This document shows positions 1-6,250 of a DNA stretch of 11,459 bases, one piece after another. Under the pieces are notes generated by a model. The model had not been told where the DNA came from. It made no database searches and saw only the letters and a list, made by a program, of their open reading frames with translations. The stretch's first letter is position 1, and the number at the start of each line of letters is the position of its first letter. Origin of the DNA: Muribaculaceae bacterium. Lineage in GTDB: Bacteria; Bacteroidota; Bacteroidia; Bacteroidales; Muribaculaceae. A program made the translations under genes and the position numbers. The DNA lies in contig CADFRV010000069.1 of assembly GCA_902836725.1 (NCBI GenBank), forward strand, positions 1-11,459, in the 5' to 3' direction.

Positions 1-1
1 G

Positions 2-1192
2 CAGATGCTTATCACATCGCTCGACTACTCCAACTATGTGGGCCGAATCGCCGTGGGACGCGTGCATCGCGGCACACTCCGCGAAGGGATGGAAATCGGC
101 CTCTGCAAACGCGACGGCTCGGTTATCCGCCAGCGCATCAAGGAGCTGCATACCTTCGAGGGGATGGGACGCAAGAAAGTCACCGAGGTTAGCTCAGGCG
201 ACATCTGCGCACTGGTGGGTATAGAGAACTTCGAGATCGGCGACACAGTGACCACCGTCACCAATCCCGAGCCTCTTCCCCGCATCGCCATCGACGAGCC
301 CACTATGTCGATGACGTTCACCATCAACGACAGCCCGTTCTTCGGCAAGGACGGCAAGTTCGTCACATCACGCCACATACAGGACCGTCTGACCCGCGAG
401 CTTGACAAAAACCTTGCCCTCCGCGTGGAAAAGACCGACAACGAAGACGCATGGAACGTCTACGGCCGCGGTGTGCTCCACCTGTCGGTGCTCATCGAGA
501 CCATGCGCCGCGAAGGATACGAGCTGCAGGTAGGACAGCCCCAGGTAATCATCAAGGAGATCGACGGCGTGAAATGCGAGCCGGTGGAGCTTCTTACAAT
601 CAACGTCACCGAGGAGTACGCGTCAAAGATGATCGATATGGTGACACGCCGCAAGGGCGACATGCTCAGCATGACCACACAGAACGACCGTGTGCACATG
701 GAGTTCCAGATACCCTCGCGAGGCATCATCGGTCTCCGCAACAACGTGCTCACCGGTTCTGCCGGAGAAGCCATCATGGCACACCGCTTCCTGGAATACC
801 AGCCCTGGAAGGGTGAGATCGAACGCCGCACAAACGGCTCGCTCATAGCCATGGAGGCAGGCACCGCCTACGCCTATGCCATCGACAAGCTCCAGGACCG
901 CGGCCGGTTCTTCATCTTCCCGCAGGAGGAGGTGTATGCCGGACAGGTCGTAGGTGAGAGCGCCAAAGACAAAGACATCGTGATCAACGTCACCAAATCA
1001 AAGAAACTCACCAACATGCGCGCCTCAGGCGCCGACGAGAAAGCCAAGATCGTGCCCCCGGTGGTATTCAGCCTCGAAGAAGCACTCGAATACATCAAGG
1101 AGGACGAATATGTGGAGGTTACCCCCCACCACCTGCGTCTCCGCAAGATCATCCTCGACGAGCTTGAACGCAAACGCGCCAGAAACAATTGA
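2..1192 (+). CDS. typA: Translational GTPase TypA/BipA, C-terminal part (5' end outside window)
   Basis: The frame is open to the left edge, and 396 residues plus the stop are present. TypA/BipA is a ribosome-associated GTPase of the EF-G/LepA superfamily that acts in 50S assembly and in stress or cold adaptation. The GTPase domain, about 200 residues, lies outside the window. The visible part begins in the domain II beta-barrel (LDYSNYVGRIAVGRVHRG), passes through an EF-G-like domain III near residues 95-175 (GRGVLHLSVLIETMRREG), then a domain V-like part with SRGIIGLRN. It ends in the TypA-specific C-terminal domain (AGTAYAYAIDKLQDRGRFF, TKSKKLTNMRASGADEKAK, VTPHHLRLRK), whose basic residues bind the ribosome. 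The ATG at position 5 is an internal Met, not the start. hisS begins 25 bases after the stop with no terminator between, so the two are probably cotranscribed. No frameshift or lost motif is visible in the part seen. Confidence 0.95.
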   Translation, partial: QMLITSLDYSNYVGRIAVGRVHRGTLREGMEIGLCKRDGSVIRQRIKELHTFEGMGRKKVTEVSSGDICALVGIENFEIGDTVTTVTNPEPLPRIAIDEPTMSMTFTINDSPFFGKDGKFVTSRHIQDRLTRELDKNLALRVEKTDNEDAWNVYGRGVLHLSVLIETMRREGYELQVGQPQVIIKEIDGVKCEPVELLTINVTEEYASKMIDMVTRRKGDMLSMTTQNDRVHMEFQIPSRGIIGLRNNVLTGSAGEAIMAHRFLEYQPWKGEIERRTNGSLIAMEAGTAYAYAIDKLQDRGRFFIFPQEEVYAGQVVGESAKDKDIVINVTKSKKLTNMRASGADEKAKIVPPVVFSLEEALEYIKEDEYVEVTPHHLRLRKIILDELERKRARNN

Positions 1193-1217
1193 ATAAGTCA
1201 CCAATAAGCTATTGACC

Positions 1218-2573
1218 ATGAAGCCCTCCATACCCAAAGGCACGCGCGACTTCTCCCCTGCAGAAATGGCGAAGCGCAACTATATTTTCGATACTATACG
1301 CGACGTATTCCGTCTTTACGGCTACAACCCTATCGAGACTCCCGCAATGGAGAACCTCTCGACCCTCATGGGAAAATATGGCGAAGAGGGTGACAAGCTG
1401 CTTTTCAAGATCCTCAACTCCGGCGACTTCCTGCGTGGAGCCGACATGAAACTCATAGAGGAGGGCAACTGCCCCCGTCTGGCGCCACAGCTCTGCGAGA
1501 AAGGGCTCCGCTACGACCTCACAGTGCCTTTCGCGCGTTACGTGGTCCAGCACCGTGCCGAGCTGCAGCTCCCCTTCAAGCGCTTCCAGATACAGCCCGT
1601 CTGGCGCGCCGACCGTCCGCAGAAAGGCCGTTACCGTGAGTTTTACCAGTGCGACGCTGACGTTGTGGGATCAGACTCGCTGCTCAACGAGGTGGAGCTG
1701 CTCCAGCTTATCGACGAGGTGTTCCGCCGTCTTAAGATACGCATCATACTCAAACTCAACAACCGCAAGGTGCTCGCCGGAATAGCCGAGCTGATCGGTG
1801 CTCCCGACCGTCTTGTGGACATCACCGTAGCCATCGACAAGATCGACAAGGTAGGCATAGAGAACGTGAACGCCGAGCTGATTGAGCGTGGCCTTTCACA
1901 GGAAGCGGTGGACAAACTGCAGCCCATCCTCGCCATCGGGGGCTCCCTCAGCGAGCGTCTGGCACGCCTTGAGGAGCTCCTTGCCGGAAGCGAGACAGGC
2001 TCCCTGGGTGTGCGCGAGCTACGCGAAGTCACCGAAGGGGTGAACGCCCTCGGCCTTGACGCCGAACTCGACCTTGACGTCTCGCTCGCACGCGGCCTCA
2101 ACTACTACACCGGCACCATCATAGAAGTAAAAGCCAAGGATGTGGCCATAGGAAGCATCACAGGCGGAGGACGTTACGACAACCTCACAGGAGTGTTCGG
2201 CATGCCGGGTCTCTCAGGAGTAGGCATATCCTTCGGCGCCGACCGCATCTACGATGTGCTCAACACCCTCGACCTCTACCCCGCCGACACCCGCACCGCC
2301 ACCCAGGTGATGTTTGTGAACTTCGGTGCCGCTGAAGCCGCCGCATCCCTCAGGATGATCAAGGAGCTGCGTGCCGCCGGCGTGGCATGCGAGATCTACC
2401 CCGACGCCGCCAAGATGAAGAAGCAGATGGCGTATGCCAACGCCACAGCTGTGCCATACGTGGCAATGGTAGGGGAAAACGAGATGGCCGAAGGCAAAAT
2501 GGCTCTCAAGAATATGGCTACCGGCGAGCAGGTTACGGTAACCCCCGCAGAGGCGGCCGCCATAATACGCTGA
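1218..2573 (+). CDS. hisS: Histidine--tRNA ligase (HisRS)
   Basis: A complete class II aminoacyl-tRNA synthetase of 451 residues, the usual size for Bacteroidales HisRS (about 450-455). It charges tRNA-His with histidine using ATP in the cytoplasm. Visible motifs, counting from the ATG at 1218: the N-terminal PKGTRDFSP signature (about 6-14); motif 2 with RADRPQKGRYREFYQCD (about 130-147), which holds the ATP-binding arginine; the histidine-binding HisA motif LARGLNYYTG (about 290-299); GGGRYDNLTG (about 316-325); motif 3 GVGISFGADRI (about 334-344). A C-terminal anticodon-binding domain follows (VMFVNFG, EIYPDAAKMKKQMAYAN). A TTG at 1212 is in frame two codons earlier, but the ATG at 1218 gives the family's normal N-terminus (MKPSIPKGTRDFSP) and is preferred. 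It lies 25 bases after typA and is followed by an intrinsic terminator, so it is probably the last gene of this unit. Confidence 0.97.
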   Translation: MKPSIPKGTRDFSPAEMAKRNYIFDTIRDVFRLYGYNPIETPAMENLSTLMGKYGEEGDKLLFKILNSGDFLRGADMKLIEEGNCPRLAPQLCEKGLRYDLTVPFARYVVQHRAELQLPFKRFQIQPVWRADRPQKGRYREFYQCDADVVGSDSLLNEVELLQLIDEVFRRLKIRIILKLNNRKVLAGIAELIGAPDRLVDITVAIDKIDKVGIENVNAELIERGLSQEAVDKLQPILAIGGSLSERLARLEELLAGSETGSLGVRELREVTEGVNALGLDAELDLDVSLARGLNYYTGTIIEVKAKDVAIGSITGGGRYDNLTGVFGMPGLSGVGISFGADRIYDVLNTLDLYPADTRTATQVMFVNFGAAEAAASLRMIKELRAAGVACEIYPDAAKMKKQMAYANATAVPYVAMVGENEMAEGKMALKNMATGEQVTVTPAEAAAIIR

Positions 2574-2580
2574 ATATAAA

Positions 2581-2647
2581 AAACTGGGCGGTGTGCCGGA
2601 GCTGCTGCTTGCGACACACCGCCGGTTTCTTGCATTAAGTTTTTTTA
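2581..2647 (+). terminator. Intrinsic terminator after hisS
   Basis: Starting 13 bases after the hisS stop, a 9-bp perfect stem (GGCGGTGTG at 2587-2595 with CACACCGCC at 2615-2623) encloses a 19-base loop. The flanking AAAC and GTTT can extend the stem past a small bulge. A T-rich stretch follows (TTTCTT, then a run of T at 2640-2646). The A-run at 2578-2583 could serve as a U-tract for the opposite strand, but no minus-strand gene ends here. Confidence 0.75.
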
Positions 2648-2671
2648 AAGCGGTATTGCCGAAAATTTGCG

Positions 2672-2679
2672 TAAATTTG
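2672..2679 (+). promoter_or_regulatory. Candidate Bacteroidetes -7 promoter element upstream of the envelope operon
   Basis: TAAATTTG matches the Bacteroidetes sigma-ABfr -7 consensus TAnnTTTG exactly. It sits 58 bases before the ATG at 2738, directly after the hisS terminator, where a new promoter is expected. No good -33 TTTG is found at the usual 19-21 base distance; the nearest upstream TTG (2656-2658) is only 13 bases away. The short leader that would follow contains GC-rich dyads around CCCCTCCCGGGG and GGCGCCGGG. This is a weak call, based on position plus half of the consensus. Confidence 0.35.
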
Positions 2680-2737
2680 TGCATTCACCCCTCCCGGGGC
2701 ATCGGCGCCGGGCAGAAAAAACTGATTATTACTACAC

Positions 2738-3358
2738 ATGAAACATATTTTCCGACTTTTCACTCTTGTAGCCCTGCTTGTGGGCGTGGCTTGCGGCGCA
2801 CGCGCCGAATTCAGGTGGGGTCCCACATTGGGAGCCGGCTTCACCACCCTCAAATTCAAACAGGACCTCATAAAAGTCGACAATACCGTAGGGCCGATGG
2901 CAGGCGTGCAGGGTGAGATGATGTTTCCCGGCATAGGATTCGGCATCGACATAGGCGCCATGTACAGCATGCAGGGAGCACGCCTGCATCTCGGCGAGAA
3001 AAAGATATGGGCTGTGGACGGCTACGGCACGGAACGCGCCATGCTCCACACACTCTCCATTCCGCTCAACCTGCGTTTCAAATGGACCCGCATGAACGGA
3101 GTGGAGGATATGATCGCCCCCTATATCTTCGGCGGACCTGTCTTTGACTTCACTATCGGCCACAGCAAGCTCGACGCTATGGAATATGCCGGCGGATCCG
3201 TGGGGCTGCAGGCCGGTTTCGGCGTGGAACTCTTCAAACGCTGGCAGATACAGGGGAGCCATGTATGGGGCATGACATACGCCCTGAAAGCTGCGAAACT
3301 CCAGGACTTCTCGGCACGCGAGAATTACTGGACAGTGCGCCTCACATATCTCTTCTGA
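2738..3358 (+). CDS. Outer-membrane beta-barrel protein (porin-like family)
   Basis: A 206-residue protein with an N-terminal signal peptide: basic MKHIFR start, hydrophobic core to about residue 19, probable signal peptidase I cleavage after ARA near residue 23. A cysteine at about residue 19 is preceded by GVA, not a standard lipobox, so a lipoprotein is less likely. The mature part shows alternating amphipathic beta-strands with the glycine and aromatic pattern of small 8-strand barrels (WGPTLGAGFTTLKF, GFGIDIGAMYSMQGARL, TLSIPLNLRFKW, APYIFGGPVFDF, VGLQAGFGVELFKRWQI). It ends in a strand with terminal phenylalanine (YWTVRLTYLF), the usual barrel-assembly signal. This fits the Bacteroidetes outer-membrane beta-barrel (OMP_b-brl type) families, which as a group have no common defined substrate. 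It appears to be the first gene of a three-gene unit, 39 bases ahead of the glycosyltransferase gene. Function beyond 'outer-membrane barrel' is unknown. Confidence 0.85.
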   Translation: MKHIFRLFTLVALLVGVACGARAEFRWGPTLGAGFTTLKFKQDLIKVDNTVGPMAGVQGEMMFPGIGFGIDIGAMYSMQGARLHLGEKKIWAVDGYGTERAMLHTLSIPLNLRFKWTRMNGVEDMIAPYIFGGPVFDFTIGHSKLDAMEYAGGSVGLQAGFGVELFKRWQIQGSHVWGMTYALKAAKLQDFSARENYWTVRLTYLF

Positions 3359-3397
3359 TCCCCGCAAATACGCCGTGGTATCCCCAAAAAGAATGCA

Positions 3398-4177
3398 ATG
3401 ACAGCACACAGCCGACATACCGCCGTACCCGCTTTCACCGTTCCGGGAGAGGTGTATGTGGCTCATGTGAAAAAAGGATATGAAGACCGCGAGCGCCACA
3501 TCAATGAAATGATGGGGCGTCTCGGGGTCTCTTTCACATATATGCTTGACGGGGACATACCCGATATCACTCCCGAAAGATCGGCGACCTATTTCTCACC
3601 GCAGGCAGCTTTCCCGATGCCCGCACGCTCATGCGCGCTGAAGCATCTGCTCATATACGAAGAGATAGTGCGCCGCGGACTTCACGGCGCACTCATCCTT
3701 GAGGATGACATATGCCTTGACAGGAGATTCCCGGAAATATTCACCCGCTCCATGAAAGAACTTCCGGCTTATGAGCGTCCGCAAGGCACAGAGGCGTCTA
3801 TGCTTCCGGTAATGATAAGCTATGAGGACACACGCCTGCGCTTTGTGGAGAGAAGCCGCCGCCAGAAAGGGAGGGTACTCTATCCGGGCGACCGTGACCG
3901 CATGACCGGATGCTACTATGTGAACCGCGCAGCCGCCGAGGCAATGCTGCATCAGGTAAAGACCGGCGGAGGCATCTCCATGCCGATAGACCTTTTCCAT
4001 GCGTGGATGTTGCGTGAGGGAAAACTATCATACCTGTGGTGCCAGCCTACAGTCGCCACCCAGGGGAGCCACAACGGCTTGTTCCGCTCAGGTATCTATA
4101 CCGCAAAAACAGCCTGGGAAGAGCGCAAATGGAAATTCAAACTCCTGTACCGCAAGTTGCTATACTTCCTCAGATAA
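3398..4177 (+). CDS. Family 25 glycosyltransferase (LPS biosynthesis type)
   Basis: A 259-residue cytoplasmic protein without signal peptide or clear membrane segment, resembling the glycosyltransferase family 25 (LPS/LOS beta-galactosyltransferase type) fold. Signatures in order: an N-terminal strand then conserved basic turn (VYVAHVKKGYEDRERHI, about 21-37); SCALKHLLIYEEI (about 77-89), equivalent to the family's S-C-x-x-S-H helix; the acidic cluster ALILEDDICLD (about 96-106), whose EDD is the likely nucleotide-sugar/metal site; TGCYYVNRAAAEAML (about 170-184); and PIDLFHAWML (about 196-205) with another conserved aspartate. The ATG at 3398 is the only suitable start before the first strand; upstream there is only an A-rich stretch, typical for this phylum. 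Gaps of 39 and 37 bases to its neighbours suggest cotranscription with the barrel and DUF3472 genes. The likely job is sugar addition to lipopolysaccharide or another surface glycan; donor and acceptor cannot be read from sequence. A lone copy outside a large glycan cluster is somewhat unusual. Confidence 0.85.
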   Translation: MTAHSRHTAVPAFTVPGEVYVAHVKKGYEDRERHINEMMGRLGVSFTYMLDGDIPDITPERSATYFSPQAAFPMPARSCALKHLLIYEEIVRRGLHGALILEDDICLDRRFPEIFTRSMKELPAYERPQGTEASMLPVMISYEDTRLRFVERSRRQKGRVLYPGDRDRMTGCYYVNRAAAEAMLHQVKTGGGISMPIDLFHAWMLREGKLSYLWCQPTVATQGSHNGLFRSGIYTAKTAWEERKWKFKLLYRKLLYFLR

Positions 4178-4214
4178 TACTCCTACAGGAAACACCATAC
4201 CTTAAATTACCATA

Positions 4215-5585
4215 ATGAAACTCAGAACAGTTCTGGTTACCGGGGCTATTGCACTCTCCTGCATCAGCCCGGCCACCGTATCCGCCAAAGGAGATGCCGG
4301 CGCAATCCCCTCCACGGCGATCACTATCCCACAGACAGGCAACACTTTCGTGACGCAATGCGACACCGACGGCCATTTCGCGGAATCCGCGTCGCACATC
4401 ATCGACACTTTCACCGGGAAAATCACCGGATGGGACTCCCCCTCCACAGTCATCAGCCTGTATGTCAGAACCGGCTCGGCAGGCGAACTCACCCTCTGGA
4501 CAACAGCCACGGCGGGTGCCCCCGGAACCGAATCCACAATAGAATTCTCCCTCGGCAAGCAGAAAAAGAAAATCAGGATCAAGGGGGGCGAACCGCAACT
4601 CTACAAGGTAGGCCGCTTCAATGTCACTGATCCCGGCTACCAGCGGTTCGACATCAGGGGGTTGAAGAAAAGCGGCATCGTGTTCGGCGATATAACAGGT
4701 TTCATAGCCGACGGCACCGCACTGCAGGGTGAAAACCATTTCGTACCCTCTGACAAGACCGCTGACTGCTACTGGTGCCGCCGGGGACCATCCGTGCACA
4801 TTATGTATGACCTTCCTGCCGGACATGACATAGAATATTTCTACAACGAGGCCACAGTGCCGGAAGGGCACGATGTGGACGGCACATATTTCATGCTCAC
4901 AGGATTTGGCGAGGGGTACATGGGGATACAGTCAATCCGCGGTGAAAAAGGGGAAAACGCAAATCTGGTGCTGTTTTCGGTATGGAGCCCGTTCAGCACC
5001 GACAACCCCGACGAGATACCCGACTCGCTCCATGTGCAGCCGCTCGCCCACGGCCACGGTGTGACCGTGCGCAATTTCGGCAACGAGGGATCGGGGAAAC
5101 AGAGTTTCATGCATTATCCCTGGAAAACCGGCGAGACCTACCGCACTCTGGTAAAAATAGCGCCCGACGGTAAAGGGAACACCGTCTATACCGGATATTT
5201 CTGCGATGAAAAAGGGGTATGGCATCTGCTTTCACGCCTCCGCCGACCGGCCACCGACACCCATTATTCCCATCCGCATTCATTCCTGGAATGTTTCAGG
5301 CCAGAGACAAGCATCGACACACGCAGTGTGGTTTTCACCAACCAATGGGCGCGCGATACCGACGGCAAATGGCACGAAGTGGCAAACGGCACATTCACCT
5401 GCGACAACACCGGATTGTCGGGGATGCGCACAGACCTTAAAGGGGGTATATCCCGCAACGGGTTCCTGCTGCAGAACTGCGGTTTCTTCAACGAAACCAC
5501 CCCCTACCGCTCGCGCTTTACCCGGGAACCTCAGGGGAAAGCCCCTGAGATAGACTTCGAGGCACTCGAGCGCCTCGCGGAATAA
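4215..5585 (+). CDS. Secreted DUF5077-DUF3472 domain protein
   Basis: A 456-residue protein with a clear signal peptide (MKLRTVLVTG start, cleavage probably after VSA near residue 24), so periplasmic or surface-exposed. Residues about 33-155 form a beta-rich N-terminal module resembling DUF5077, a galactose-binding-like domain. Residues about 190-370 match DUF3472: a start like PSVHIMYDLP, then the signature GTYFMLTGFGEGYMGIQS, VLFSVWSPFSTDNP and a tryptophan-rich tail (TNQWARDTDGKWHEV). About 85 more beta-rich residues follow, with NGFLLQNCGFFNE. DUF5077 plus DUF3472 is a recurrent Bacteroidetes arrangement, often near carbohydrate-active genes, but no reaction is established that I know of. 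Paired cysteines (DCYWC near 185) may form a disulfide outside the cytoplasm. It is 37 bases downstream of the glycosyltransferase and is the last gene of this unit. A glycan-binding role is inference only. Confidence 0.85.
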   Translation: MKLRTVLVTGAIALSCISPATVSAKGDAGAIPSTAITIPQTGNTFVTQCDTDGHFAESASHIIDTFTGKITGWDSPSTVISLYVRTGSAGELTLWTTATAGAPGTESTIEFSLGKQKKKIRIKGGEPQLYKVGRFNVTDPGYQRFDIRGLKKSGIVFGDITGFIADGTALQGENHFVPSDKTADCYWCRRGPSVHIMYDLPAGHDIEYFYNEATVPEGHDVDGTYFMLTGFGEGYMGIQSIRGEKGENANLVLFSVWSPFSTDNPDEIPDSLHVQPLAHGHGVTVRNFGNEGSGKQSFMHYPWKTGETYRTLVKIAPDGKGNTVYTGYFCDEKGVWHLLSRLRRPATDTHYSHPHSFLECFRPETSIDTRSVVFTNQWARDTDGKWHEVANGTFTCDNTGLSGMRTDLKGGISRNGFLLQNCGFFNETTPYRSRFTREPQGKAPEIDFEALERLAE

Positions 5586-5634
5586 CCCCGCTCCCCCCCT
5601 CTCTCTGATTGTTGTCGTTTCCCCTTTGTGTTCA

Positions 5635-5777
5635 GGATTGTCCCCACCTCTCCGAGGTGTTCCCTGGGTGATGCCCTACCTACCCCATACCTCGCGGCAA
5701 ATTTCGGCTAAAAGCCTCATTTTCCGCTCGATATGGGGCTTACATTTTACACGCCACCTCCGGCGGCTCGCCCGTAC
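5635..5777 (+). repeat. Left arm of a 143-base inverted repeat
   Basis: Bases 5635-5777 are the reverse complement of 6000-6142 without gaps. By eye there are 7 mismatches in 143 positions (about 95% identity), clustered as three near 5664-5668 and singles or pairs elsewhere. The arm begins GGATTGTCCCCACCTC and ends GGCGGCTCGCCCGTAC. It contains a small perfect dyad (CACCTC at 5645-5650 with GAGGTG at 5654-5659) and a larger interrupted palindrome at 5683-5738. Open frames cross the arm, but most differences between the two arms would change amino acids, so a protein-coding role is unlikely. Confidence 0.95.
5683..5738. repeat. Interrupted palindrome inside the left arm
   Basis: Four complementary blocks pair in nested order around an AAA loop: CCCCATA (5683-5689) with TATGGGG (5732-5738); GCGG (5694-5697) with CCGC (5724-5727); AAAT with ATTT; GGCT (5706-5709) with AGCC (5713-5716). 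Short unpaired bulges separate the blocks. As RNA or single-stranded DNA this would fold into one 56-base hairpin with internal loops, resembling REP- or MITE-like elements or a small structured RNA. Confidence 0.8.
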
Positions 5778-5999
5778 ATTCTACCCCACCACCTCTCACC
5801 ACCTGTCGAAATATACCTACATCCCCACTCGAAATTACCACATATTTCAACACATCATCTATTCACATACACACATCTCCCGCTCATCCCAAATTGTAAT
5901 CTTCTCACTCGGCTCTCTTCCGGGATTGTTACCACTCTCTCCCCAGATTCTATCCCATCTATCCCCCTTAAAGAGAATGACTGGAAACCAGGGGATGAC
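5778..5999. other. Spacer between the inverted repeat arms, no gene seen
   Basis: 222 bases with no convincing coding sequence: frames lack a plausible start, family resemblance or codon pattern. The plus strand is C-rich and G-poor in its left half and includes low-complexity stretches of CACA/CTCT type. No good promoter pair (TTTG plus TAnnTTTG at 19-21 bases) was found on either strand, and no recombinase gene is nearby, which weighs against an invertible promoter. Confidence 0.6.
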
Positions 6000-6142
6000 G
6001 TATGAGCGAGCCGCCGGAGGTGGCGTGTAAAATTTAAGCCCCATATCGAGCGGAAAATGAGGCTTTTAGCCGAAATTTGCCGCGAGGTATGGGGTGGGTA
6101 GGGCATCCCTCCGGGAACACCTCGGAGAGGTGGGGACAATCC
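6000..6142 (-). repeat. Right arm of the 143-base inverted repeat
   Basis: The opposite-orientation partner of 5635-5777; position i in one arm corresponds to 11777 minus i in the other. It ends GGTGGGGACAATCC at 6142, next to an A/T-rich stretch (AAATAAAACTTTTTT). The start at 6000 is blurred by two differences close together (GTATGAGCGAG against GTACGGGCGAG), so that inner boundary could be a few bases off. Confidence 0.95.
6039..6094. repeat. Interrupted palindrome inside the right arm
   Basis: Mirror copy of the 5683-5738 palindrome with CCCCATA at 6039-6045 and TATGGGG at 6088-6094. All four paired blocks are fully conserved between the two arms, while every difference between the arms falls outside this 56-base core. 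Confidence 0.8.
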
Positions 6143-6176
6143 AAATAAAACTTTTTTAGCCGCAATGATTGAATAC

Positions 6177-6228
6177 TGATAATGCTCCCCTCCGGGCGCC
6201 ATGCGCGAGCCGGAGGGGAGCATTGTCA
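6177..6228 (-). terminator. Long GC-rich hairpin after the large adhesin-like gene
   Basis: A 15-bp perfect stem (AATGCTCCCCTCCGG at 6181-6195 with its complement at 6210-6224) extends to about 19 bp through TGAT/GTCA including one G-T pair. The 14-base loop holds a further GCGC/GCGC dyad. It lies 22 bases past the stop of the minus-strand gene. There is no immediate U-tract on that strand; a T-rich run comes about 20-30 bases later, at the complement of 6143-6158. A terminator or 3'-end stabilising hairpin is the natural reading. Confidence 0.65.
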
Positions 6229-6250
6229 GATACTATCTAATTAAAACAGA

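Larger units (their letters stand above)
5586..5960 (+). terminator. C-rich, G-poor 3' flank: possible Rho-dependent termination zone
   Basis: No intrinsic terminator with a U-tract follows the DUF3472 gene. Instead the plus strand downstream is pyrimidine-rich and, in the stretch 5778-5880, almost free of G (about 3 G in 103 bases). Unstructured C-over-G RNA of this sort is the known hallmark of Rho loading (rut) sites. The zone overlaps the left repeat arm, whose hairpins could also stop transcription. The call rests on composition only; it could equally be neutral spacer sequence. Confidence 0.25.

Noticed and set aside
1212..1217. TTG at 1212 as the start of hisS
   Set aside because: The ATG two codons later gives the normal family N-terminus and is the more common initiation codon.
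2732..3499. A 255-codon open frame on the minus strand over the barrel and glycosyltransferase genes
   Set aside because: It spans two well-supported plus-strand genes and their gap, and has no recognisable domain or signal.
4170..4871. A 233-codon open frame on the minus strand opposite the DUF3472 gene
   Set aside because: Low-complexity antisense product rich in Gly, Val and Cys; the plus strand has a signal peptide and known domains.
5626..6030. Open frames in the inverted repeat arms giving nearly the same peptide from both arms
   Set aside because: The peptide similarity only reflects the DNA repeat. Most differences between arms change amino acids, no start context exists and the frames run into unrelated spacer sequence.
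5635..6142. Invertible promoter (phase-variation switch) explanation for the inverted repeat
   Set aside because: Bacteroidales invertible promoters usually have short repeats and a promoter facing a surface-protein gene. Here both flanking genes point toward the element, no TTTG/TAnnTTTG pair was found in the spacer, and no recombinase is in the window.
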